A stretch of DNA of 64,000 bases from DAOUJI01 sp965219565 (GTDB lineage: Bacteria; Chloroflexota; Dehalococcoidia; Lucifugimonadales; JAGWBF01): contig OZ244780.1 in NCBI GenBank assembly GCA_965219565.1, positions 1,240,001-1,304,000 on the forward strand, read 5' to 3'. The position numbers were made by a program, and so were the translations under genes. Shown here in pieces: positions 38,806 to 46,519 of this stretch. Each line of letters opens with the position of its first letter. Positions within the stretch are counted from its first letter, which is position 1. The notes beneath the pieces were generated by a model. That model worked only from the letters and a program-made list of their open reading frames with translations. It had not been told where the DNA came from and made no database searches.

Positions 38806-39561
38806 TTATACGGCGGTGAACCCTCCGTCCACCGCCAATTCCAGTCCAGTGATGTATGAGGCCTCGTCGGAGGCCAGGAAGAGGACAGCATAGCCCACCT
38901 CTTCCACGCGGCCCATCCTGCCTAACGGGACCATGGTCAGACGCTGGTTAAGTTCGTCCTGCTGGGCCTCGTATCGGCCGGACGTCATGGGAGGCATCCG
39001 GCCCGGGTGGACCGAGTTCACCCGTATGTTGTCCCTGCCGAGACGCGCTGCCATGGCCTTGGTGAAGAGGCGCAGGGCCCCTTTAGAGCTGTTGTAGGCG
39101 GGGTGGCCCAAAGTCGACCCGGTGAGGCCGGCGATGGAGGAAATGTTGACTATGGAGCCTCCTCCGGCTTCTCTCATTTTAGGGATAGAGTGTTTGACTC
39201 CAAGGAACGGCCCTTTGGCGTTGATAGCCATGAAAACGTCCCATTCGTCGGAGCCCATAGTGTCGTCGAAAGCGAAACTGCTTATCCCCGCGTTGTTCAC
39301 CAGGACGTTGAGCTTGCCATACGCTGCCACCACCTGGTCTATCACCGACTTCCAGCCCTCTTCGTCGGTGACGTCCAGCCCGTGGAAGGACGCGTCACCT
39401 CCCGATCTCCTTATGCCTTCCACGACCGCCATGCCGTCGTCTTCACGTATATCGGTCACGGCCACCTTGGCGCCTTCCCGGGCTAGAAGCTCGGCTTCAC
39501 ATGCCCCCATGCCGTTGCCCGCGCCCGTGACGATGGCCACCTTGCCGTCCATTCTTCCCAT
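38806..39561 (-). CDS. Short-chain dehydrogenase/reductase, copy 3 of 3
   Basis: 251 residues from the ATG at 39561, which follows GAGGGA and aligns with the starts of copies 1 and 2. TGAGNGMG is the dinucleotide site, VNNAGISS the NNAG motif, and IVNISSIAGLTGS with YNSSK the catalytic Ser, Tyr and Lys. LAVDGGFTAV ends the chain. It is the first of three related SDR genes read toward lower coordinates and probably leads their transcript. Confidence 0.92.
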   Translation of the reverse strand: MGRMDGKVAIVTGAGNGMGACEAELLAREGAKVAVTDIREDDGMAVVEGIRRSGGDASFHGLDVTDEEGWKSVIDQVVAAYGKLNVLVNNAGISSFAFDDTMGSDEWDVFMAINAKGPFLGVKHSIPKMREAGGGSIVNISSIAGLTGSTLGHPAYNSSKGALRLFTKAMAARLGRDNIRVNSVHPGRMPPMTSGRYEAQQDELNQRLTMVPLGRMGRVEEVGYAVLFLASDEASYITGLELAVDGGFTAV

Positions 39562-39638
39562 AAGTCCCTCCGTCGGATATGCCGTGGATGACCGGCCCAA
39601 TTATAGCGGCGCCGGAGCCGCATTGCCCACCCTAGGGG

Positions 39639-40109
39639 TCAGGGTTGGGTGGGGAAGGCGAAGTCCTCCTCGAACATGTCATAGTGGGACTCTGACATAC
39701 CGAGGCTGCGGTAGGTCTTCCTGGCGTCGTCGTTGTTCCGGTCCACGTAGAGCCGGACGCCGCATACATCAGGTTTAGCCTTGGCAGTGTCAAGAATCCA
39801 CCGGTGCATGGCCGAGTAGACTCCCATCCTGCGCCGCTCAGGTCTCACGTAGACGCTCTGAATCCACCAGAACCAGCCGTTGCGCCAATCGCTCCATTCG
39901 TAGGTGACGAGCAGCGACCCAACGGGCGAGCCGTCCACTTCCGCCACCAGGTAGAAGCCCCGCTGTGAGGAGTCGAAGACCGCCCTGGTGCCTTGCTTGA
40001 GAAGCTCCATGTCCAGGGTCTTGCCCTCGGTCTCCAGGGCCATCGCCTCGTTGAATCCGACGAGAGCTTCCAGGTCGTCCAGAGACGCGGGCCTGACGGT
40101 GGGAGTCAT
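39639..40109 (-). CDS. GNAT family N-acetyltransferase
   Basis: 156 residues, one GNAT domain. The acetyl-CoA pyrophosphate loop is RPERRRMGVYSAM (Q/RxxGxG/A-like), preceded by the IQSVYV strand, and the C-terminal DARKTYRSLGMSESHYDMFEE is typical of enzymes acetylating small amines or amino acids. N-terminal VRPASLDDLEALVGFNEAMA is the usual first strand-helix. It begins 13 bases after nadB and is probably co-transcribed with it. Substrate unknown. Confidence 0.88.
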   Translation of the reverse strand: MTPTVRPASLDDLEALVGFNEAMALETEGKTLDMELLKQGTRAVFDSSQRGFYLVAEVDGSPVGSLLVTYEWSDWRNGWFWWIQSVYVRPERRRMGVYSAMHRWILDTAKAKPDVCGVRLYVDRNNDDARKTYRSLGMSESHYDMFEEDFAFPTQP

Positions 40110-40122
40110 CGCGTCGGGGGCG

Positions 40123-41691
40123 TCAACCCTGTCCGCTGGCCTGGGTGTTGGAAAGAACGATGTGCTTAAGCCATTGTGGCGACGGCTTGGGGAAGTCCTC
40201 GCGGAAGTGGGCGCCCCGGCTCTCCTCCCGAATAAGCGCCGACTGGGAGATCAGATGTCCCAGTAGAGTCAGGTTGGCCAGTTCGTGGCTGACGCGGTCG
40301 GTGGGTTCACTCTGGCAGCCGGTCCAGCCGGAGAGGGAAGTGACCGCTTGGGTGAGCCCGTCACGATCGCGCACCATTCCAACCAGGCTGCCCATGAGCT
40401 CCTGAACACCCTGCAGGGTGGCCTCAGTAGACCCAGGAGCCGAATCAGAGGACTCCGACAGAGCGACGGTCATCTCCGCCCTGGTGGGCCGCGTGCGGTC
40501 TCGGAGAGAAGGAGCCTCCAGGCTTCGTTGGACTACGCGTCTGGCGAACACGGAGGTGTCCAGCAGGGAGTTGCTGGCCAGGCGGTTGGCCCCGTGGACT
40601 CCGGTGCAGGCAACCTCTCCCACCGCAAAGAGCCGGTCAATGGTGGTCTCTCCCCAGACGTTGGTCTTCACGCCGCCCATCATGTAGTGGGCCGCCGGAG
40701 CCACAGGTATGGGGGACACAGTGATGTCCAAGTCGTGGTCAAGGCAGAACCTGAATATGGTGGGGAATCGGTTGCGCACCGTTTCGGCTGGAAGGTGGGT
40801 TACGTCCAGGAGCACGTGGTCCGCTCCGATGCGTCCCATCTCGTTGAATATAGCCCTGGCCACGATGTCCCTGGGGGCCAACTCCGCCATGGGATGGTGT
40901 TCCTTCAAGAAAGGCTGCCCCTCCGCGTTCCGCAGGATGGCCCCCTCGCCTCTCATGGCTTCGGATATGAGAAATGTGGGGACTCCGTCCATGCGCAGGG
41001 CCGTCGGATGGAACTGGTAGAACTCCATGTCCATAACCTGGGCACCGGCGCGGAATGCCAGGGCTACGCCGTCGCCTGTGGCGACTTCCGGGTTGGTGGT
41101 ATTGTTGTAGACGCGGCCTCCTCCGCCGGTTGCCACGACGACAAAACGGCCTTCGAACACGTCCTTCCGACCAGTATGGGTGTCCAGCGCCTCGACTCCC
41201 TGGGCCTGCCCGGCCTCTACGTTGATCCGAGTGGCAAGGGAGTATTCCAGGACCTCTATTCCGGCGTCTCTAACCGCTTGGGCCAGGGTAAGCTCGATGT
41301 GCTGTCCGGTGGCGTCGCCTCCGGCGTGGAGGACCCGGGCTACGCTGTGGGCGCCCTCTTTGGCCAGGGATATTTCGGCGTGGATGGTGTCGAAGGGCAC
41401 TCCTCGCTGAATCAGGTCAGCTATTCGGCCCGGCCCTTCGGTGGTGAGCGCCCGCACGGCCTCGGTGTCGCAGAGGCCGGCCCCGGCTGCCAGAGTGTCC
41501 TGCATATGAAGGTCCGGGGAGTCCTGGTCTCCCACGGCGGCTGCTATGCCGCCCTGGGCGTACCGGGTGTTGCAGTCGTCGATTTCCCCCTTGGTGAGAA
41601 TGACCACAGAGCCGTGTTCCCTGGCAAGCAGGGCTGTGTTCAGGCCGGCTATACCGCTGCCCAGGATGATGTAGTCGTAGCTCTGAGCCAA
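40123..41691 (-). CDS. nadB: L-aspartate oxidase
   Basis: 522 residues; FAD enzyme oxidising aspartate to iminoaspartate, first step of de novo NAD synthesis. FAD-binding GSGIAGLNTALLAR is near residue 12, TRYAQGGIAAAVGDQD near 42-57 replaces the His-flavin site of succinate dehydrogenases, and MEFYQFHPTAL, EAMRGEGAIL, APAAHYMMGGVKT and HGANRLASNSLLD complete the fumarate reductase/succinate dehydrogenase-type core. EGAHSVARVLHAGGDATG is diagnostic for NadB. nadA and nadC are not in view. It leads the minus-strand gene run that ends at the LLM gene. Confidence 0.95.
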   Translation of the reverse strand: MAQSYDYIILGSGIAGLNTALLAREHGSVVILTKGEIDDCNTRYAQGGIAAAVGDQDSPDLHMQDTLAAGAGLCDTEAVRALTTEGPGRIADLIQRGVPFDTIHAEISLAKEGAHSVARVLHAGGDATGQHIELTLAQAVRDAGIEVLEYSLATRINVEAGQAQGVEALDTHTGRKDVFEGRFVVVATGGGGRVYNNTTNPEVATGDGVALAFRAGAQVMDMEFYQFHPTALRMDGVPTFLISEAMRGEGAILRNAEGQPFLKEHHPMAELAPRDIVARAIFNEMGRIGADHVLLDVTHLPAETVRNRFPTIFRFCLDHDLDITVSPIPVAPAAHYMMGGVKTNVWGETTIDRLFAVGEVACTGVHGANRLASNSLLDTSVFARRVVQRSLEAPSLRDRTRPTRAEMTVALSESSDSAPGSTEATLQGVQELMGSLVGMVRDRDGLTQAVTSLSGWTGCQSEPTDRVSHELANLTLLGHLISQSALIREESRGAHFREDFPKPSPQWLKHIVLSNTQASGQG

Positions 41692-41874
41692 ATGACCCCC
41701 TGTAGCTGATGACGCAGTTGTGAGGAAGGAACGAGCTGCGCCCGTGGCCGAGGACCGGTTTAGGGCATTTTATTGACGCGGAATATGGGTGTCAAACCAG
41801 GGGCGTAGTGAAGAGCGACGGGGCCGTTTCTCTTTTCCGAGGTTCCGACCTGCTCTGAAACCTTCAGTCGCTGG

Positions 41875-42258
41875 TCAATGGTTGATGGCGGTCAGCGGCT
41901 CCAGTGCGTCCAGCATTAGCTCCACGTCGTCCAGATCATCCTTAACGGCTTCCGGAAACAGAAACTGTCTTCGCTCGTAGAAGAAGCCATGCAGGTCGTT
42001 GGCGCTCTTTCTCCATAGATTGAAGACTCGTTGGTCGCTCAGCAGGACCATCGCTTGGTGTATCACCTGTCCGAACTCATCATGCCTGCCGTAGCTCCAT
42101 CCTTGTGCCTCCGCCACAGCCTTGGCCATGTGGGAAGCCGCTCCCCAGCCCTTCTCGGAGGCTTGGTGTAGATCGTCTTCCGCCAGGTATTGGCGGGCCT
42201 TTCGCAGGAATTCCCTGGACTGTTGTATATAGTCCCGGACCGCTTGGTCGTCGGTCAT
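41875..42258 (-). CDS. PaREP1/HEPN-like helical protein
   Basis: 127 residues, all-helical. YIQQSREFLRKARQYLAEDD, HQASEKGWGAASHMAKAVAEAQGWSYGRHDEF match the PaREP1/HEPN-superfamily pattern. RKSANDLH near residue 90 fits the HEPN R-x4-6-H motif with six residues between, followed by FFYE. HEPN proteins are often RNases or toxin parts paired with a nucleotidyltransferase, but no MNT gene is adjacent. The gaps on either side (183 and 326 bases) contain no further gene; 42259-42584 shows nothing beyond a lone TTGACA without a usable -10. Confidence 0.65.
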   Translation of the reverse strand: MTDDQAVRDYIQQSREFLRKARQYLAEDDLHQASEKGWGAASHMAKAVAEAQGWSYGRHDEFGQVIHQAMVLLSDQRVFNLWRKSANDLHGFFYERRQFLFPEAVKDDLDDVELMLDALEPLTAINH

Positions 42259-42584
42259 TGCAGTCTCCTGATGTCCTCAGCCTGATATTTCTATTAAGGG
42301 CGCATTCGCCTCGTCTGTCAATGCCCGGCGTGTCAGTCAGGTCCTAACGGTCCCGAACATCAGGTGGCTAACGATCTATTGACAACCTGCTGTAAAGGCG
42401 TAAACAATGTGCATAAGGTCCGGAGTGCCCGGAGTACGTCATCCCGCTTAAGGGACAGACGCCGGTCATAGCCGGGCTTCTTATTGTGGCGTACCGCCCC
42501 GTGCCCTGATACTTGGATCGAAGCGGGGTCTCGAGCCGCTTAGATGTAAGGTCTAGGTACTTAGCGAGGGTCGGGAAGCGGGCC

Positions 42585-42905
42585 TTAGCCCGCTGGCGGG
42601 CCTACGAGGATGTCGTCGCCTTCCACTTTGACCTGGTAGACGGTTATGGGTTCTTCGGCGGGCGGCGTCTGAGGTTGGCCCGAGGTCAAGTCGAACATCG
42701 CCCCGTGGAGGGGACATTCCAACTCGGACCCTTCCAACTCCCCTTCCGACAGAGAGGCGTAAGCATGGGAACAGGTGTCGTCTATTGCGTGGACCGTGCC
42801 GTTGACGTTCACCAGGAGGATGATTTCGCTTCCCAGCTCCACTACTTTCATCTTGCCGGGGAGGACCTCGCCGGTCTGCGCCGCCTTTACGAAATCTTCG
42901 GGCAT
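42585..42905 (-). CDS. Rieske 2Fe-2S ferredoxin-like protein
   Basis: 106 residues. The ligand pairs are CSH in DDTCSHAYASLSEG and CxxH in LECPLHGAMFDL, spaced as in ferredoxin components of non-haem iron oxygenases and NirD-like proteins. IILLVNVNGTVHAID is the strand before the first pair. It would pass electrons from a reductase to an oxygenase not present here. It shares the fold of the protein at 18717-19046 but is a distinct sequence with different spacing strands, so it is not a recent duplicate. ATG start with AAGGAG-like GGAGC upstream. Confidence 0.9.
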   Translation of the reverse strand: MPEDFVKAAQTGEVLPGKMKVVELGSEIILLVNVNGTVHAIDDTCSHAYASLSEGELEGSELECPLHGAMFDLTSGQPQTPPAEEPITVYQVKVEGDDILVGPPAG

Positions 42906-42977
42906 GACTAGCTCCTTTTTGTATGTAATTAAGTCAGTTAAGTCTGTGGGCGTCGGGCGTCATTATAAACGGTGATT

Positions 42978-44039
42978 CTACGACGCTGCCAGCGCTTGCC
43001 CGCAGGCTTGCGAGACCCGGTGCAGCGCCTCGTCCACACCGCGGTCGTCCACGTGGCGATTTAGGACCATCCTGACCCTGTCGTCGCCCGGATAGGACAC
43101 CAGCACGCCAGCCTCAGCGAGGCGGCCAACCAGCGCCTGGGCACTGCCCAGGCTTGGCTCCACCTGGGCGAACACTATATTCGTGGGAAACATGTCCGGG
43201 TCAACGGACAGGCCCTTCACGTCGGCCAGTCCCTCGGCCAGTCTTCGGGCGTGGGCATGGTCTTCGGCCAGCCTGTCAATCATGGTGTCGAGGGCCACGA
43301 TGCCAGCCGATGCCAGGACTCCTGCCTGCCGCATCCCGCCGCCTATCATTTTGCGCCACTTTCTGGCCCTGTCGACGAACTCCTGGCTGCCGCAAATCAG
43401 GGACCCTACGGGTGCGCTCAACCCCTTGGAAAGGCAGAAGGACACGTCGTCCACGTCCTCCACCAGGGAGCTGGCGGGAGCTTCAAGAGCCACTGAGGCA
43501 TTGAAGATGCGGGCGCCGTCCAGATGCACCGGGACTCCGTGGGAGTGAGCCACGTCGGCCAGAGATTTGGTCAGGGCTGCGTCCAGCACACCGCCGTTGC
43601 AGCGGTTGTGGGTATTCTCCAGGCAGACCAGCCCCGTGGGCGGATACTGGATGTTGCCGCCGGTTCGGATTATGTCGTCGAGGGCCTGGGGGTCTATACG
43701 GCCCATGTCGTCGTTGGGTACTGTGCGGACTTGGGCGGCGGCCAGGGTCGCCGCTCCCGCCACCTCGTTCCACATCATGTGGGCCTCGGAGCCCATTACA
43801 ATCTCATCCCCTCTGCGGCAGTGAGTGAGGGCGGCAATCAGGTTGCTCATGGTGCCGCTGGCCGTGAACAGGGCAGCTTCTTTGCCCAACAGCCCAGCAG
43901 CCATCTCCTCCAGCTTGTTCATGGAAGGGTCCTCGCCGTATACGTCGTCGCCAACCTCCGCCGATGCCATGGCTCGGCGCATCTCGTCGGTGGGATGTGT
44001 TACGGTGTCGCTTCTGAGGTCTATTACGCTATTGGCCAT
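42978..44039 (-). CDS. ltaE: Low-specificity L-threonine aldolase
   Basis: 353 residues; PLP enzyme splitting threonine and allo-threonine into glycine and acetaldehyde. IDLRSDTVTHPTDEMRRAM is the signature N-terminus, GDDVYGEDP follows, ENTHNRCNGG and VHLDGARIFNA form the PLP pocket with Asp174, and Lys205 in FCLSKGLSAPVGS binds PLP. Length is slightly above the usual 340. The gene diverges from the hydrolase at 44154 and lies 72 bases before the Rieske gene on the same strand. Confidence 0.94.
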   Translation of the reverse strand: MANSVIDLRSDTVTHPTDEMRRAMASAEVGDDVYGEDPSMNKLEEMAAGLLGKEAALFTASGTMSNLIAALTHCRRGDEIVMGSEAHMMWNEVAGAATLAAAQVRTVPNDDMGRIDPQALDDIIRTGGNIQYPPTGLVCLENTHNRCNGGVLDAALTKSLADVAHSHGVPVHLDGARIFNASVALEAPASSLVEDVDDVSFCLSKGLSAPVGSLICGSQEFVDRARKWRKMIGGGMRQAGVLASAGIVALDTMIDRLAEDHAHARRLAEGLADVKGLSVDPDMFPTNIVFAQVEPSLGSAQALVGRLAEAGVLVSYPGDDRVRMVLNRHVDDRGVDEALHRVSQACGQALAAS

Positions 44040-44153
44040 GCTTTTTTGTGCCTTGTCTGTAGGTTTAGGGGCAACGATACGTGCGGCCGATGCCGCTGGG
44101 ACATTCTATATCTACGCATGGACTTCTTGTCAAACACTTGGGCTGCTCCTAAG

Positions 44154-44807
44154 ATGGACTATGAGGAGCGTATGCGCCAGACAGCCATAGGATTCAAAAG
44201 CAAGGGCCTGATGCTGGAGGGAGTGCTTGCGTCTCCGTCGGGTGACCAAGGCCCGTTCCCGGCGGTCGTCGTGGGACACAGCCATCCCCACCTGGGCGGG
44301 ACCATGGAGAGCCCGTTGGTCTTTAACACCACCGCCAAGCTGGTGGAGGCGGGCTTTGCCGCCTTCAGGTTCAACTTCAGAGGCGTCGGCGAAAGCGAGG
44401 GAGAGTTCACCAACGGAAACTCCGAACCACAGGACATGAAAGCGGCCCTGGATTTTGTGGGGAGACTTCCCGGAGTGGACCGAAATTGGATTGGCGTTGT
44501 CGGGTATTCCTTCGGGGCCTCCATGGCGGCTGCCGCGGCTCCGAAAGCGAAGCGAGTCAAAGCGGCTGTTTTAGTGTCACCACCACCCTCGGTTTTCGGG
44601 TCCGCGGGTTCCTGGCGGCGCGTTCCGTTGCTGATAATAGCCGGCTCGCGGGACAAACTCGCTCCAGTTGATGGAATCGAAAGGCGAATCGCGGGCTTTG
44701 GCCCCGAAACCCAGCTCAGCGTCATCGACGGCGCGGACCATTCCTGGGAGGGTTACGAATCGCTCCAGGCGGAAGCTGTAACCACGTTCCTGTCTGGCTG
44801 CACGTAA
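44154..44807 (+). CDS. Alpha/beta hydrolase (dienelactone hydrolase/prolyl oligopeptidase-like)
   Basis: 217 residues from the ATG at 44154. PFPAVVVGHSHPHLGG is the oxyanion-strand region, FRFNFRGVGESEG the usual loop, Ser119 in VGYSFGASM the nucleophile, Asp in SRDKLAP and His in DGADHSWEG the rest of the triad. The start is uncertain: ATG 44118, 44154 and 44172 are in frame, and a TTGTCA-N17-TAAGAT promoter-like pair at 44127-44155 would favour the last, which has GAGGAG close before it. It precedes lspA by 20 bases on the same strand. Confidence 0.86.
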   Translation: MDYEERMRQTAIGFKSKGLMLEGVLASPSGDQGPFPAVVVGHSHPHLGGTMESPLVFNTTAKLVEAGFAAFRFNFRGVGESEGEFTNGNSEPQDMKAALDFVGRLPGVDRNWIGVVGYSFGASMAAAAAPKAKRVKAAVLVSPPPSVFGSAGSWRRVPLLIIAGSRDKLAPVDGIERRIAGFGPETQLSVIDGADHSWEGYESLQAEAVTTFLSGCT

Positions 44808-44827
44808 CCTCCACCATTGATCTTCAG

Positions 44828-45502
44828 ATGGACCACGTTAAACAGGAAGAAAAGGTCTCCTGGCCTGAGCGCACCTCTTGGTGGAACGACCCCATTCTTC
44901 TGCTTCCCCTCGCCCTGGCGTTCGGCCTGGACCAGGTGACCAAGGCCATCGTACGGGCTTACCTGTTCCTGGGTGAATCCGTTCCCAGAGACGGGCTGTT
45001 CAGAATAACTCACACCAGCAACACGGGGAGCGCCTTTGGCCTCTTCCCCGATCAGACCATGTTCTTGATAATCGCCTCCCTGGTGGGCATAGGCGTGTTG
45101 CTTCTGGTGTACAAGAAGCAACCCTTCTCCGGCTTTCCTTTGCGCCTGAGCCTGGGGATGCAGCTGGGAGGCGCCGCTGGGAACCTCTTTGATCGCGTGC
45201 GGGTGGGGCATGTGACGGACTTCATAGACATTGGCCCCTGGCCTGTGTTCAACATCGCCGACTCTTCCATAGTGATCGGGATATTTATCCTGGGATACCT
45301 TTTCCTGACAACCAGCAGAACGGTTGAACGAACGCGTGTTGACGTGGCGGAGACCCTGAACTTACATGGCCCGATTAACACCCTGGCTCCAGGCGAGACC
45401 GCCAACGAACCCTGCCTCGTGTGCGGGGCAGCTATGGTGGACGTGCCAGGAGGCTGGCGTTGCACGAACTGCGGCGTCAGGGAGTGGATGGAAGAGGAGT
45501 GA
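44828..45502 (+). CDS. lspA: Lipoprotein signal peptidase II with C-terminal zinc ribbon
   Basis: 224 residues, about 60 longer than typical LspA. Four membrane segments lie between residues 22 and 163. The two catalytic Asp are D122 in GNLFDRVR and D145 in FNIADSS, and NTGSAFG lies near residue 65. LspA cuts signal peptides before the lipidated Cys, and the lipoproteins at 5010 and 6464 are possible substrates. After the last helix a linker leads to a CLVC...CTNC zinc-ribbon pattern (C196, C199, C212, C215), an addition not found in textbook LspA. The stop overlaps the GTG of the pseudouridine synthase gene. Confidence 0.93.
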   Translation: MDHVKQEEKVSWPERTSWWNDPILLLPLALAFGLDQVTKAIVRAYLFLGESVPRDGLFRITHTSNTGSAFGLFPDQTMFLIIASLVGIGVLLLVYKKQPFSGFPLRLSLGMQLGGAAGNLFDRVRVGHVTDFIDIGPWPVFNIADSSIVIGIFILGYLFLTTSRTVERTRVDVAETLNLHGPINTLAPGETANEPCLVCGAAMVDVPGGWRCTNCGVREWMEEE

Positions 45503-46470
45503 AGACCAGGGACTTTGTCGTGGAGAAACCGCCCTCTGGGGACCGGGAACGCCTGGACGCCTACATCGCCCAGGAATTGGCCCGGGAAATGCCGGAGTTG
45601 ACCCGTTCCCGCATCCGCAAGCTGATAGACCAAGGCCACGTGCTCCGCAACGGCGCCTTGCCCAAAGCCGGAGCAAAAGTCCATGCCGGAGACTGGCTTC
45701 GGGTGACCATCCCACCACCCCAGGCCGTTGACGTGGCCGCCGAGGACATCCCGCTGGACGTGGTGTACCAGGATGACGCTCTCATGGTGGTGGATAAACC
45801 AGCTGGTCTCACCGTCCATCCGGCGCCCGGCCATCCGGCCCATACACTGGTGAATGCGTTGTTGTCGTTGTGTGGTGACCTCAAAGGGATAGGCGGCGAG
45901 GTGCGTCCGGGCATCGTCCACAGGTTGGACAAGGACACGTCGGGCCTCATGGCAGTCGCCAAGACGGACAGGGCGCACCGTAGCCTGACCGACCAGTTCC
46001 GGGACCGCACCGTGAAAAAAGGCTACACAGCCCTGGTGCATGGGGCTCTAGAGCCGCCGGAAGGGGAGGTCTCGGCTCCGATAGGCCGAGACTCCAGGAA
46101 CAGAAAACGCATGGCTGTGGTCCTAGACGGCCGGGAAGCCCTTACGGTTTATCGCACCCTGGAGCGAATCGAGGTGAATGGTGAACAAATCTCATTGGTC
46201 GAGGCTCGGCCCAAGACCGGGCGAACGCACCAGATAAGGGTCCACCTTGCTCACTTGGGCGCTCCTCTAGTGGGTGACAGGGTGTACGGAGGCAGCAAAG
46301 CCAAATGGCCACAGGCGACCCGCCACTTGCTGCATGCCCATGCCTTGGGGTTCCATCACCCTTCCCACGGCGGCTGGGTCGAGTTCACTTCGGATATTCC
46401 CGCTGATTTCAGGGCGGCGCTGGCTGACCTGCGAGCGTCCGCTCATGCTAAAATCCACATCGTGCCCTGA
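45499..46470 (+). CDS. rluD: RluA/RluD family pseudouridine synthase
   Basis: 323 residues from the GTG at 45499, which overlaps the lspA stop (GTGA). An N-terminal S4 RNA-binding domain (TRSRIRKLIDQGHVLRNG) precedes the catalytic domain. It has VVDKPAGLTVHPAPGH, the catalytic-Asp motif RPGIVHRLDKDTSGLM, then GRTHQIRVHLAHLGAPLVGD. This is the S4-containing RluD-type layout, with RluD modifying helix 69 of 23S rRNA in E. coli. lspA-rluD is a common pairing in bacteria. The exact target is inferred from architecture only. Confidence 0.92.
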   Translation: MKTRDFVVEKPPSGDRERLDAYIAQELAREMPELTRSRIRKLIDQGHVLRNGALPKAGAKVHAGDWLRVTIPPPQAVDVAAEDIPLDVVYQDDALMVVDKPAGLTVHPAPGHPAHTLVNALLSLCGDLKGIGGEVRPGIVHRLDKDTSGLMAVAKTDRAHRSLTDQFRDRTVKKGYTALVHGALEPPEGEVSAPIGRDSRNRKRMAVVLDGREALTVYRTLERIEVNGEQISLVEARPKTGRTHQIRVHLAHLGAPLVGDRVYGGSKAKWPQATRHLLHAHALGFHHPSHGGWVEFTSDIPADFRAALADLRASAHAKIHIVP

Positions 46471-46519
46471 AGGTTCCTCTAGGTTAACTTGATTCCCTAA
46501 TGCGGACAGACGTTTAGAG

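Noticed and set aside
40285..41709. 474-codon open frame on the plus strand opposite nadB
   Set aside because: No family features; the minus strand encodes complete L-aspartate oxidase with all motifs.
42379..42407. TTGACA with TAAACA 16 bases later in the 42259-42584 gap
   Set aside because: Weak -10 and no plus-strand gene downstream that it could serve.
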